Part shown: one piece after another, positions 1 through 13,140 of the stretch
Numbering within the stretch: the first letter of the stretch is position 1
Layout of the letters: every line of letters starts with the position of its first letter
From: Oxyruncus cristatus
Taxonomy: Eukaryota > Chordata > Aves > Passeriformes > Cotingidae
Assembly (NCBI GenBank): GCA_013399855.1
Contig: VXAY01001101.1
Coordinates: forward strand, 801,268 to 865,267
Reading direction: 5' to 3'
DNA: 64,000 nucleotides
Translations under genes and position numbers: made by a program
The notes under the pieces: model-generated
Seen by the model: the letters and a program-made list of their open reading frames with translations, nothing else
Databases searched by the model: none
What the model was told of the DNA's origin: nothing

Positions 1-390
1 AAATCCTGCTTGGGAATTTGCCTTAATTACTTTTAGGACTGAAAGTGGTGAAAAAAATGAATGTGACAGAAAAAAACTCTTGGGTTATGTTGATCATCTC
101 TACAGTCTTCTAGAAATTTCCCTTTATTAAAGGAACAGACTAATTGGATAGCCAAGTAGAGCAATTCCCACCACTTTTAGGCAATCAGATAACACCTTTC
201 TCAGAAGTAAACCACTGGGGAGAAAGAAATAGTTTTATACTTAATACTAACACATGTAACCAAAACATATTTAGTGGTCAGATTTCAAAATGCTTTAATT
301 ATAAATAAAGTGTCTTTTTATTTAAACATGCAAATTGCCATTGAGTTAAGCAGAGTACGAATTCCTCACCATCAACTAATAATAACAATC

Positions 391-407
391 AAAAAAAAAA
401 AAAAAAA
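391..407. repeat. A17 homopolymer
   Basis: An unbroken run of 17 A. No retroposon body is recognised beside it. Confidence 0.9.
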
Positions 408-650
408 CTGGAGAAATGCAGCCAAACCATCTGACAAAGCCTAGGGCACATGTAACCCCATCACTACAAATGACTGCAGAGCTTACAAATTGAGCCAGAT
501 GCTGCTTCTGGAAGGATTTCATCCATAATACCCGAACTGCGTGACAGCCTATCACAACTCATGTTTGGCCTAAAGGTGTGCATCACTGGTGGAACGGGCA
601 AAGAATGAGAGGGAACGGGAGCGGAGCCTTAACCCTAACACGAGAGAGGG

Positions 651-688
651 GTTTTTATTGGGGTTTGTTTTGTGGTGGGGGTTTTTTA
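651..688. repeat. G/T-rich low-complexity tract
   Basis: Runs of GGGG and TTTT alternate here with very few A or C. It is similar in kind to the tract at 1,691-1,735. Confidence 0.55.
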
Positions 689-1690
689 AATTGGAAAATT
701 ACATTTGTTCTACCTGCAAACACTGGCACAGATGGTGCTTCTGTAATATGCTGTTATAATAAACTGACTTGTTTGCAGTGTTGCATTCACGTCCAAATTC
801 ATGTCCAAATGTATTGGGTCTTCTATAGTGTTGCTCAGAATTGGGTCAAATGTAGAGAAGATGAGTGTCTCCACAGTGTATAATGAAGAAATTTGCCCAT
901 AGCCCCTCTGGCAGGTGCAGCATCTGTGTTCTCAACTCCCTTCCCCAGCTAGGCATGTGGCTGGATAATAAAATAATTGCTGATTGAATAGACTTTATGA
1001 AAGGGTTGAAAATATTCATGAGAATGCTGCATTTCACAGACAGAGTTACATAATCCATTAATTCCAGCTTCATTTTTCTCTTTCTGATTCCTCTGCAAAA
1101 GGCTCCTAAGCAAGCCTGAGACCAAATCCTGACCCCCGGTACTGAGGTTTTAGGTAGAGAGGTTCACTAGAACTGAGTCTGTTCCCATTTTGCTACTGTT
1201 TCACTAGTTTGAAGTTATCTTTATGAAAACCCTTCCTTGCTGAGCAGTTGTCCTGTGTCTGCCTTCAGTGTAATCTTTCCACCAACTTACACCACATTCT
1301 TCAACTTGCATTAAATGATACTTAGGAGGATTATTTGCATTTTGTTTAATTATTTTGCTTGTTTATGATTGCAGTTTTCTCTAATTAAAAAAAAAAACCT
1401 TGTGACTTGTAAAGGTAAACAAAACCGTCCCCTCTTTGTGACATTTAGGAAAGCTACTTCAGCACAAAATTGATTAGCAGTACACCAGCTTAAATTCATC
1501 ATCATCAGGCATATGCCTAAATACATGTTTTTTCTGCCTCTTGATAAATCATAAAAGAGGTATAAGCCAAAAACTTGCAGAACATCACAGCCAGGAGACA
1601 GCAAACGAAACCATCATTCAGTGTAAGTTTGGTCTATTCTGGGAGCTGGAACTATTCCCACATGCACACTTTTCTTTCTTTTTATTCTTC

Positions 1691-1735
1691 TTTTGGTTTG
1701 GGTTTTTGCTTTGGTTGGTTGGTTTTGGTTTTTTA
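1691..1735. repeat. T/G-rich low-complexity tract
   Basis: The tract is built of GGTT, GGTTT and TTTT units. It is the complement type of the C/A-rich tract at 22,820-22,939. It makes up part of two open frames in this area and explains their F/L/W-rich translations. Confidence 0.75.
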
Positions 1736-3736
1736 TGGTAGCCAAGAGAGCTGTAAGTCCTTGTTGATAATAAAAGTTCTTGACAAAAAGTCAGTCTCAT
1801 GCATGGTAATACCTTGTGAGTTCACAGCAGCACACATATGCCCAGGTCTCATAAGCACTCCTGTGAAAGATCTCCAAGTTGCAGGAACACACTACAACAA
1901 GGGATTTTTTTCAAAAGGAGTATTTCTGTCTTAATTTTGCTTATTGGAAACATGTGAGAGAAACAAAGTGTCAGGGGAAGACTTGGTCCTTTTGCAATGG
2001 TAGTTTAATCCATCGAGGCAACTCCTAAGTTAGAAAAGGTATAAAATCCCCATTATAAATTGCACTCCACTTGCTTATATCCCAAAATAGACAATGCCTA
2101 AAATGACTGACACTATTCCCACTGAATCAGTTGTGGAATAAATTTTAAACTTTATGGAAAGTGGGGATACCATTGCAGTGATATTATTTTTGGATAAGGA
2201 AATAACCTAACAACAAGCAAGCATTGTGTGATATTCGGACAATGGAAAAATCAAGGCCTTAATAGCTGGAATCTGTGTCCTGCTGCAATTGGAAAATATT
2301 TTGCTGGCTATTACCCTCTTTAGATAGGTCCTCAAACCCTCAAGGATATCTGGAGTCAGTGGAAAGGAAAGGAAGAGGAGAATTCTCTTGTCAGAAGTGG
2401 ATCTCAGCTGGCAACCTGCACTCAACTTTGGAGGTAAGTGCGTGCCTTTATACAGTCCTGACAGTGCAATTTCACAGACAGATCCTCATGCATTCCGATT
2501 AGCTCTGGTCCCAAATGTCATCTTTCTAAAGCCTCAACAGGCTGCACATGGGTGTGACAGCCGGGCACACCACAAGCCTGCAGTACAAATGCTTTCTTGT
2601 TCCTCTTTTAGGGATCAGTTAGGACCACTTATGTGCATACAGATAAAACTTCTCTTAATGGTTCCCACACCATTCATATTCTTTCTGTGATCAGATATAA
2701 GATACCATATAATCATCATCTTTGTAAACACAGTATTTGCTCAAGAGATTGCCTTGTACAGTAGAGGGCCAATGTGGCCAAAATAAGTACAAAGAGTTAG
2801 CAGGCGGCAATGGCGCATTAATGAAATTTTACAGTTTGTCTATGACCCTATAAGTAACAAAATAAGGTAGGACAAAATTTTGTAACACCTTGTGTTGAGT
2901 GTCCTCATTATATGCAATACGAATGGCTTTCTCCTGTCCCTAAAATCATATAATAAATCAGGTTGTGAGGGGCTTCTGGATGGAGATTTTTATGTGTTGG
3001 TTTCTGTTGGCTTTGTAGCAGAAGATACTACTGCCTTTACTGCCAGGAGCCACAGTAGAACTATCGAGGAACACTAACTGCCCGATAACTGTGTAGTTAT
3101 TATTCAGGTGTTCATAACTTGTGGCTTGTGAGCATCATATTGCCTGTTAGGTATTACTCATAGATATAGAAGATTAGAGAGTTAAAACAAAATTACCATA
3201 GAGCATAAAGATGACACAGACTATGTGACTGCTCCTCTTCCCTGTGAAACAGCAAAGGATAGGGATCACTGCGTTCATGTACATCTTCTATTCTGTAGAT
3301 TGTCTACAAAGAAAGACCTCAGTGTATGTGAAAAGAAGGGACCAAATCTCGTAAATTTGGTCATGATGTTCAAACTGTTTAAGGAATCCTTACCATTTGA
3401 AAAGCAATTATAGGCAGAGGAGTTAGGCCAGTAGATATGCCCTGACTTCATCTCACCTATTCTACTGACAGAGAGCACCCATAATGCATGCACACATGTT
3501 GGCACTGGGTTGTTTGTTATTCACTCTTTCCATGTACTGCCTGGTGCATCTTTGTCATGATTCATTATCCCTAACAGCTATATCAAGTGTTGCAATTATT
3601 GCACAATACAGATTTAACTCTATAATATTTCCAGAGTGGAAGGAGAAAAATAATATATTAAGTGCTTGTGATATCTTTATGTATAAGTTTGAGAATCATT
3701 AAATAGCTGTCACTCTTCCTTCCTCCTCAGCATCAA

Positions 3737-3769
3737 TTACTCCACTCTGGTTTTACTTACTCCACTCTG
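3737..3769. repeat. Direct repeat, 13 bp with a 20-bp period
   Basis: TTACTCCACTCTG occurs at 3,737-3,749 and again at 3,757-3,769, separated by 7 bp. This is probably a small local duplication. Confidence 0.8.
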
Positions 3770-4539
3770 TATAATGAGTCCCTAGAGCATGTTTCATTGC
3801 GGGAGAATGAACACATTCTTCACTTGCGGTCAGTGGGATGTGGTTAATTTGAAATCACTTAAACTATTATATCTGTCAAGCGTGGTTATTTTATTTTCAA
3901 TTCACATCAGTGTTTTAGTATGCATGTCGGTTACTGGGTTAAACTGGCAGATTAATTTCCAAGCATTCTGTTGTAATGCTCTTCATCACTGCCTTTACAT
4001 GTAGGCTCTTGTTGAAACTTAATATGTTCCCATTAAAATTTACTTCAGAGAAATCTACATTCAATGTAAGTACTAATATCATAAATAACACTCACTATTG
4101 AATGAAAAAGGTGGGAAGATTAGGGGACTTCCAGCTTTTCTCATGAAAATCCATAATATTTGTTTTTTCCCCTTTTCCCCTTGTTCCATCTTAACTTCTT
4201 TTCATTTACATCATCGTGGCATGCATTTGTGGAGAAAAAAAAAAAGTTCAGTGACTAGGGTCACTTTGACCTGATTAGTGGGTTTTTTCTGTTACATTTA
4301 CTGATTCTATTGATCAAAAAAGCTGCAGGTTTCAGTTCAGTGTAAGCAGATTCACAGTTCATGCTATTCAACTGTATAAAACTGTTAGGGGTTGTTTGGG
4401 TTTTTTCTTCCTTTATAAAATATTGTGGCTTGAAATTTATAAATAGCCAGAATTTGAAGATGCTGAAATACTGACTTACACAGCTACTAATAACAGGGTG
4501 CTCATACAGAGAATTAGAGGAACCGCCAATGGGCTTTTT

Positions 4540-4770
4540 ATTACAGCAATATTGTACATATTACATGAATAAATTACATTGTTGCATTATGCAGCTGCTG
4601 CATCATCAGTTTAGAGAGTAGACTGCGATCCTAAGTATTCGGGGATGCAAGCTCATTATCTCTAAACCCACTTTGGTTACAGCCACGATACAATCCAAGC
4701 TAAACTGCTTTCGCATAATGCATTGCATATACCTCTGCATAATCAGGTACATGGCTCAGAGACGGACTGA
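4540..4770. promoter_or_regulatory. Candidate conserved non-coding element with dyads and GCATAAT motifs
   Basis: The block holds the near-palindrome ATGCAGC-T-GCTGCAT (4,589-4,603), the inverted repeat GTTTAGAGA / TCTCTAAAC (4,609-4,617 and 4,659-4,667, loop 41 nt), and several ATGCAT, GCATAAT and TTGCAT motifs of the POU/homeodomain type. There is no open frame of note. The motif density is what one sees in developmental enhancers, but conservation is not testable here. Confidence 0.3.
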
Positions 4771-5628
4771 TGAGTTTAGGTGTCTAATCAAATTTACAAA
4801 AAAATAGTCTGTTCCTCTGAATCAGGCAGAATCTTTCACTTGGAAAGGTTATTAGGGAAACTATATTACCCATAAAAATACAAATCTACATATGTTGTGA
4901 AACATCATTTTTGATTTGAAAGATGCTAGTAGAAAAATATGCGTTTGTGTAACGAGAGATCTCACTGTAAAAAAACTAAATTAAAAAAACTGGTTTCTCT
5001 CTATCTTATTATGATGATGACAACTGCTAGTGTTTGAATGCTGCCAAGACACTTCTTGAAACTCAGTTGTTTTTATTCTCTGCACATTGTTCTCTCATCC
5101 CATCAAATAAAACACAAATCTTAAAATTCTCCACAGCTGCAAATGTTTGCCTATGACTCGTAGAGTCACATTTACATATTTTATATATTGATGCAAATAT
5201 CTTTGGCTAGGCAAGTAATATGCTGTCAGTTCTGTTCATTTTGCTGAACCTCTGCTTCTTCTTGTTGTTATTTTTTTTACTTTGCTGAAATTGTGTCTAT
5301 TTTCATTGCTATTGTTATTCCCCTTTTCTGAAAGCACATGCATCCCTTGCATCTCCCACCTGGCTCATTGTCCTTATCATCCCAAGGAAAATCCTGTGCC
5401 TGAAAAATCAGTCAACATTTTACAACTAGCTTTAACTGGACAATGTTTTACCACTGGTCTCTTGCCAGATGAGGCTGTTGTATGACATTTCTGCAGAGCT
5501 CTTCATAAGTGGTTTCTTGAAGAGGCTCCTAAAAGCTATCATAATCATGGAGATAACCACCTAATGGTGGTTAAGGTGAGGATAAATATGTAGCACTACA
5601 TCTTTTTATGCTTACATAATAAAACTTG

Positions 5629-5648
5629 GTGTGAGAAAAATCTCACAC
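5629..5648. other. Perfect 8-bp hairpin with A4 loop
   Basis: GTGTGAGA and TCTCACAC flank four A. The stem is perfect, but no T-run or gene end follows, so it is not a terminator in any recognised sense. Confidence 0.7.
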
Positions 5649-7416
5649 TTTCAGTCTAGGTAGTTTTAGAATAGAATGGCCATCTTCCAAATCTCAAATT
5701 TGCATGCTGCTGTTTTGAGTACTTTGAAGAGATTCTAGGCAAATAAAGATCTAAGCCTAATGTGAAGGGATGCATATGTCATAATGCACATATTAGTAAG
5801 AGTGCTGGAAGAGCACAGAGTACTCACTGGTCTTCTATTCACTGAAGACTGTGGTCTGGCATTGAAAAAAACAGAACAAGAAAAGGGAAAGCTTTGGGGC
5901 TGTGCCTCTCCCACATCTGGACATCTTTCCAGCATAATGTAAGAAACTCCCATGTTACACTTGAAAGGGGAAAGGGAGCAAGGAAAAAAAGTGTTGATTC
6001 AGCTATCAACCACGTGTCACTCCCTCTTCTCCATTAAAAGCAGAAATACACTTTTCTTTATATGGTTTTCCCATATAAATATCTAAACATTCTGCAACAC
6101 TTAGCTTAAATTTAGGGAAGTCTAAGACAAAATGATTCCTTCATCTCCTATGTTCTTCCTAAAGTGCTGTAAGTTGTAGCTTGTAGCTACTCAGCAATCA
6201 CACAAACTGCTGAAGCTGAGAAGAAAGATATGAATTCTAAATAATGTTACAACATAAAGTGAAGACACCCTATGGTATAGTCAGCAGGCCACATGGTTTG
6301 GTCCTGCTGTTAGGCCTGTTTGGTCCATAGAGTCAAAAGTGAAGAACACAAATTTGAATACAGTCTGTACCTATCATTGACTCTTTGCCTTCCGTGACTT
6401 AGCAAAATCATGTTATATTGTTTCCATTATTCACACACACAAAAATTTCCTTGATGTTGTCAAAGAACACTTTTGTTGTGAAAATATACTCAATCAAATG
6501 GTCCTGGAGAGAGAACAACAGGGGTGAGAAATGCAAATTTGTTAATGCAGTCCACAGTGTTCATGCATCTCTGTAGAGATACCTATACTTAAAAGGAACA
6601 AAAAATTTCCTACATTTATAGTTAGACTGTCAAGGATCATCACTGATCTACTTCAAGTGACAAACTAAAGACCTTCTCCCAGAATATACTTACCATTTCT
6701 GGGAAAATAAAGGCAAGCTTAGCTCAAACTACCTTCTTTTGTAGAATGAAAGCGCATAGCATTTTCCAGTCCTAATCCTGAAAATGTTCTGTCTATATGG
6801 CACGCTACCTTTTGGGAGGAAACATTAAAATATTGTTTCATATAAAAAAAATAAAATGAAGTTAAAATTAGAAGGAATTATCAAGTTGAATGCTGCCAGA
6901 CTCGTAAAACAATATTGAGCTATATATACATATCCCTGTGTGTAATGTACATACATGTACAAAAGTGGACCATGATGCATTTTGTAGTATGTACTATTTT
7001 AATAATTTTTTTGTAAAACTTTGAGTTTGAGCAAAATACAGTACAGATTTTGCCAGTTATACTACAGCAATTTCAAATAAATTTGGTCCCAAATAATGCA
7101 GCTACAGGGAGGGAGCAAGATGTTTTGTGGGGTTTTTTTCATTTGCTTTTATATCAAGAAATTGCTGAAGCAAGCTGGATCACATTCCCTTTTTGGCGAC
7201 CACAGGCATAACTTGATAAGAAAAAATTTGATTGCAAAGATTATTGTAAGCAAATAAGAACACCTTTCAGAATGGAAATGACTAGACAATCTCAGCTCAA
7301 CATGCAAACTAAAAAGACAATCAACTCAATGGTAGTGTCTGATCTCTGCATGTCTCTTCAGAATCAGTCAGTAACCAGTACTGTGAGCAGCTGTAGAAGG
7401 TGAATTTAATTTTGCT

Positions 7417-7435
7417 TGTGTGTGTATGTATGTAT
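7417..7435. repeat. Short (TG)n/(TATG)n microsatellite
   Basis: TGTGTGTG passes into TATGTATGTAT. It is short and probably stable. Confidence 0.6.
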
Positions 7436-10400
7436 AAAGAAAATGTAAAGCTGAAGGTTTTTTTTCCCCCAACAAGAAAAAGTTGTCATGCAAGTTGCCT
7501 GTAGTTACTGGGCTAAAACAGTTATTGTGTGAGGTTTTCTTCCTCTAAGCTGTAGTGAGAGATGAAGAGATCCCATATGGGCCACTAGTACAAAGAAAGC
7601 AGAGTAACAGGAAAAGAAGGAAAAAAAAAAACAGTGTGTAAGGGTAACAGAGGGAAATAAGATTGAAAGAACAAAACATCAACATTGTTAGTCATGAGGA
7701 AAAGACAGGAGGGAGGTATTGCCTGCTGACCATGTGTACCAACGCCAGAGTCTAAAAAAACGGCAACTGTGGTATGGGATGGTGTCTCTCTAGATCTGAA
7801 AGACAGCAGCAGATTGTTTTTATAGAAAGAAAAGGTGTCAGCAGAAAGGAAGGAGCATACACACATGGAAACATTTGCTGTGAGAAGCCATTTGAAAAAC
7901 AACCAAGGAGTTGAGTGGAAGAAACATCTGGGAAACACGCAGCAAGACCACCACTAGTGCTTCAGGGAAGAGGTGGGAACAGAAGGGAATACACAAGCAG
8001 TGTTGGACATAGCATCTTGTCAGAACGACAAGGAAATGTTGTTGGTACTTTCAAGAAAATCCAGCATCTTGTGAGTCTGAGAGGAATAATATTTTGTCCT
8101 CCATGGGAGAGAGCAAAGGCATATTTCTTATTCTTTTCAAGAAGCAAACAAATCTATGCTCAATGACGCAAGTCAACCAAAGAGCGTTATCCTTAAGAAG
8201 AAATTGTACTTTTTAGGGGTTATGTTGGCAATTCTACCTACCAGGATTAGGATACTTTGCGTTCTTTTCCGTGGGCTTTCTTCTTTCGTTAATAACCCCA
8301 AATGTGAAAGTCTAGATCAGTTAACTTGATCAGTATTAGCTTAAATTGCCACCAGAGAAAAACAATTGCTGTGTAGTTTTGAGGTCAGTGAAAGCAGATG
8401 TGATGTGTAACATCAAGGGGAAAGAAGTTCCACACCCTTTAGTTGTCTGGCCTTCATTTTGCAATTCAGACTTTTTTTGTTGACAGAAGAAAGCAAAGTC
8501 TTCATCATATCAAGACAGGAGCTGAAGTGACTTCAGCTATTCCTCATGAAGACGTCAGTCTACATGCAAAACAACCTGTCTGTAACCCAAACGAAAAAGA
8601 AAGCATTCATCAGAGGAAATTTTACATCTCTGGGTTTGAAGAATTCTTTACACAAAGCCTTTAATGACTTTTCAGCATTGCTGAGGAATGGTGAGGGAAA
8701 GGACATTTTGCTGGCCAACTATTCCATATAATTGTATGGAAAATCCATGTGCTACCCAAAGCCTCTTAAGGAGGTCACATAAAAGATGAGTCATAATGTA
8801 ACTGATTTCCACCAGATCATCTTTACATTTGCTCACTGCAGAAAAAACAAACTATGGAATGCAAAAGCACTTTGAAGTGACTGATGGTCTTGCTGCTTAT
8901 TAACCACACTGAAGGCCACCTTAGTAAAAAGTAAATGAAGGCAAATGAGAAATAGAGGCTGGATGGCTCATTCCAACCACTTTTAAGACAAAGCAAACCT
9001 TTTATTCTTCTCAGAGAGATATGCTGTTATTCTTGCCCAACAGGTTAATGGCAGCTCTCCAGGGAGATAAATATTGATTTAAAAAAAGACTATATACCTT
9101 AATTTTCTACAAAATATGTACACATTTAAGTAAGGAGGTTTTTTCCAAAAGAAAAAAATCCTGAAGTTAACAAAAGATGGTGTAATTTATTTTCTTTCTC
9201 CCCAGGCTAATAGGTGGGGTTTTTTGCTAATACATGGGAGAGCCCAGTTTTCCAGTGAAACAAAAGATTTAAATAACTACCTCAATATACGGGGAAAAAA
9301 GTACAAGGAAAAGAGATTCTTCAGAAAGAAGTAGTGTCTATTTGCAATAAGTTCCAGGTAACTTTTCTGCCATCAGAGGCTAGCAAAGATTGTTTTCAAT
9401 TCATTACAATGAATTTATTAGTTTTTAAGAATGTATGACTGAAGAATTTCTGGCTGCAAAAAAAAATCTTTCCTTCTTAGCGCAACCTTACTAAAATCCC
9501 TTTTTGATTTTGTTTGTATTATCAAACTGTTTTTCAAAATCTGAAAAAAAAAACCTCACAAAAAACGGAAAGCTAACAAAAAAAAACCAGAATGTAAAAT
9601 ATCAAATTGTAATTTCCTATTATGACCATCTTTTTTCCTTATTGTTTTACTTAATATTGGCTGATGTAGCATTAGCTACATTTCCTTTCATTGTTGTTTA
9701 CTATGTAGACCATGCCTTCCCTGCATCCTTTTATGCACCCACAGACTGGGACACTGAAAACCTGCTGCCCTTGTGGTCAGTGAGCGAGTACAGTTCACAG
9801 AGGGTCCTGAGGGTCTTAGAGCACCAGACCATTGGCTGTGACTCACTGAAATCAGTCCTGACCTAGGAGAGAGGTATGTCATCTTGCACATCCAAACCTT
9901 AATCCAAATGCCTGGCAGTACATACTGGTCTTGACAGGTACTGTGCCAGCTTGCCACTTGGCAGATTAAAAAGGACTGCCTCCTGGAGATTAGATGGCTT
10001 GGCACAGTGAGAACAGAGGTCAAACTACGATGTTTGCCAAACAAAAAAGAACCTCTCATTTTCTGACTCTGTTGCTGCTCCCTGGATAAGCATTTTTGGC
10101 CTTTTGCCTTGGTTTGAAGGCAAGACTTGTTAGGATTTAGCCTGAGGGACGTGGTTTACTGCTGAAGGTCAGGGTAGATTTTGACTGTTGTGAAGCCCTG
10201 ATATGGTAAGGTCATATGCTTTCTCGTTAGGGTTGATCTCTCAAGGCTCTGGGTAACTCCTGGGGCACCATCAGGAATGGAAATTATTGTACACCTTGCT
10301 GAGACCAATTCCTGATGGTTTTTATGTTTCAGTTTCATGAAATACAGAAAATTTTCCCCTGAGACTGCAGCAGAATAGAACATAGTCATTTCATTTCATA

Positions 10401-12399
10401 TAGAATTTCAGAACATGAATATTTGGATTTTTTTCCCAGCAATATACTTTGTCTTGACTCCTACTAATTATTTGTGTATTTAATCATCATGTATATTTTT
10501 AAACCAGAACTAATTAGACTCTAAAAAAGCTGAAACGAGACTTATTGTAAAGCATTTCATTGTCAATGAAACAGCAGATTCTGAAGAAAAACAAACCTAT
10601 TGTCATTTTTTTAACAAATTTTCCTTGTCATGCATCAGTGGTTGTTTATTGTTTTGTTTTTCTGGAGCTAATGTCAGTATTGCAATGATGCTTTTTCTGC
10701 TCTGGGCACTCTTTCTGCCTTTTGGTTACTCAGTGGCACACTAGCACTGCATATGACATGTTCCCCAGCACCTGACACTCTGCAAAAAAGGTCACTGTTG
10801 CCTGGCATGTTTTGTGGGTCTGCTCAGAGCCAAGATTTCAAAACGCAGCACAGGAATGCTTTTTCACAATTTTCTGGCTCAAACAGCTGTCGTTTGGGGA
10901 TTGCCACAGTGTGATATAACTTTACCCCCTCCTCAAGTCAGGCTGTTAAGGAGAGAGTCATTTGAAACACCTCCAAATTCACAGTGCTCATCCTGTGCCA
11001 GAGCCTTCCTCCCTCGTTGTGGTGTCTTTTATGAAAACAGCATATCTCAGAAACAACCAGCTGTTTTAAAGCAAAGTGTAACAAAAGAAACTTGAGCAAT
11101 CTTAGCATATGTTTTTATTCCTCACCTGCCCTTGTTGCAACAGAGAGTGCAATAGGATGAAAGTTTTACCTACCATCACACCCACAATTTCTCCGGACCT
11201 GCAATATCTCATTTATCAGTACAGTACGGATCAGCTGCTCAGTTTCTCATCACTGTGGTACAGTTTATGGGAATTAATAGTACAGCTGCTCTTCCAGAAG
11301 AATCACGGAGTCATTCTTTTCTCAGACGTTGGTACAAACAGCCTTCTGATTGTGAAGTTAAAATTTCTTTTTTCAGTTAAATCAGACCAAATTGACTTTA
11401 GACCTGCAGCAAAGACTTATTGTTTCTTTTCTCAACTTTTTGAAACATGTTTTCTAAAGTTTTGATTGCGGATATCTTCACTTTCACATGATTTTGTCTT
11501 TACAGACTGAACAGCAAGGAGGTTCTGTCACTACAAAGAAAACGTTCCCAATCCCCTGCTCCACTGTCAAACCCACATTAAAAAAAAGGAAGAGTCAGCA
11601 ATCTAAGGATGCTGCCTGAAAAGCTCCTAAACAAAGGTTTAGTTCCCAGAGTTTAACAAGACAATTTGTTTGCATAAAATCTTTCGTAGCTACAATTATG
11701 TGATGTTAGAGCAGGAGAATTTTTTTTTCTAATATTTTTAAATAATGTGCAATACTATCAGTACCAATACTGATGAGTAAATTCAATTCTGTAAAAATTG
11801 TATTTTATAGAAAATCATTGTGACGTTATTGCCTTTGCATAGAATCACTTGGTATTCTCATTAAGAATCCTTGAAATTTCAGAACTCCGATAGTAAATAC
11901 TTTACTAAACTTTAAACCTCCTTCAAAATTGTTTCATTCTAATCCAGTGTGTCTTTCATATTTGCTAATAGTGTCAAACCTGAAAAAAATATCACCCCCC
12001 ACCCCCATTGCACAAGTTTTTTAAAAAAAAGTTAGGTACTACTTGGGAAATATAGTCTACCCAAAATGTTTCCAAAAAATATGGTAATAATAGGGACAGT
12101 ACAAGAAAGACTAATATACTCCACACCATTGTAGCTTTAAGAAATAGAGAAATGTAGCTTCAATAGGAGTAAAACCAGGAAATAAATGCATAGAGTTAAC
12201 GTCCAAAGGAGTATATCTGGATGAGGCTTTGCTCTCTTTTTGTGGCACGATATGGAACACCATTTTACTACAGAAAAAGTAGCCAAAACAGTAAAGGAAC
12301 CAAGGACCTCAGTTATTAAAAAGGGTCAGGACAACTACTATCTGTCTATATTTTTTAAAGAAGGAAGATTAAAAGCCATACAGAGGCCTCGGAAGGCTG

Positions 12400-12466
12400 T
12401 GAGTCTCATTGAAATCAATGGGAAAACGCGTGCACATCTGAAGGCACGGTTTGGCCTGAGCAAGGG
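12400..12466. repeat. Old amniote interspersed repeat relic
   Basis: The stretch contains CATTGAAATCAATGGG (12,407-12,422) and then GGTTTGGCCTGAGCAAGG (12,448-12,465). It resembles an ancient repeat widespread in turtle, crocodile and bird DNA with phrases like 'cattgaagtcaatggg' and 'gatctggccc'. I do not know its exact family name. It lies inside a 134-codon plus-strand open frame (12,240-12,644) and argues against that frame being a gene. Confidence 0.4.
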
Positions 12467-12786
12467 AACCTCACTGAGAGAAATCGTTCTGCAAAGGCAT
12501 CAGAAAGGATCAAGGCTCCTGCACTCCTTGAGTTCATGTCAGCCACAGAAAGAGAGAGCTGAAAGGAAAGCCAAGGATGGCCCAGGTACAATTGAATTGA
12601 GGTGGAATGTGTTTGCACATACCATCATTGTGGAAATGAATTAAGGAGGGCAGGAAAAATACTGTTAATGTAATGTCTTAAAGAGAAACAGGGCAGCCTT
12701 CAGAGGAAAAAGCTCATTTCTTAGGGTACAGTTGCTAATGCAAAGGATGGGGCAGAACTAGCAAGGCATCCCATTCTCCTTCTGTC

Positions 12787-12802
12787 AAAAAAAAAAAAAA
12801 AA
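12787..12802. repeat. A16 homopolymer
   Basis: An unbroken run of 16 A about 160 bp before the CpG cluster at 12,965. Confidence 0.9.
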
Positions 12803-12964
12803 TCCATCTTCTTGTATCATCAGCATTTAATCAGGCATTAAACATAACTCAAAGCGATTGCGATCTCCTCCAGATCAGGAAGGCTATATTCTGTGAGAAC
12901 TCAACATTTCACTAAACCAACAGTGCATTGTGAAAGAGTTGAGCTCCCCAAATTAGATTTAAAG

Positions 12965-13140
12965 GCGAAGAGACACGCTTAAAATGATGTGGTGTCCGTT
13001 AGGCGAATTGCGGCGGCTGCGGGACCGATGCAGCGACCGAGACTCTAAGCTGACATCAAAGCGGAAAAAAAAAATCAGCTGAAATGACAGCAGCAGCTGC
13101 AGCATCCGCCTCTAAATTAGGCTGTGTTTCAAAGTCTGGG
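12965..13140. promoter_or_regulatory. Candidate regulatory element: dense CpG cluster
   Basis: Eleven CpGs fall between 12,965 and 13,062, including GCGGCGGCTGCGGGACCG, while the flanks are AT-rich and nearly CpG-free. It is followed by AGCAGCAGCTGCAGC with an E-box (CAGCTG) and by TCTAAATTAGG. The block is too short for a classical CpG island. Retained CpGs suggest an unmethylated or constrained element. No adjacent gene start is visible. Function is inferred. Confidence 0.35.

Larger units (their letters stand above)
1..4539. other. Non-coding AT-rich stretch, no gene seen
   Basis: The longest frames are 119 codons (plus 1,575-1,934) and 101 codons (plus 578-883), both running through low-complexity tracts. 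Nothing else is recognised apart from the homopolymer and simple repeats listed separately. Confidence 0.7.
4771..12399. other. Non-coding stretch, no gene seen; purine-rich zone near 7,560-7,990
   Basis: A strongly purine-rich plus strand at about 7,560-7,990 suppresses stops and explains the opposed frames minus 7,585-7,938 (117 codons) and plus 7,915-8,166. Frames plus 9,504-9,866 (120 codons) and minus 9,688-10,059 (123 codons) overlap antisense, and neither shows a known motif. Plus 11,109-11,465 (118 codons) is also unrecognised. Confidence 0.7.

Noticed and set aside
630..639. Telomere-like TAACCCTAAC
   Set aside because: Only about one and a half units, expected by chance; no array.
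5629..5648. Rho-independent-type terminator
   Set aside because: No T-run and no gene, and the genome appears eukaryotic.
7585..8166. Opposed 117- and 83-codon frames
   Set aside because: Explained by purine-rich strand asymmetry, which removes stop codons.
9504..10059. Overlapping antisense frames of 120 and 123 codons
   Set aside because: Neither shows a known motif. Part of the plus frame is A-rich low complexity. Opposed frames of this size are expected by chance.
12240..12644. 134-codon plus frame with a basic product
   Set aside because: It runs through an old repeat relic, has no recognised domain and no exon signals, and the opposite strand is also partly open.
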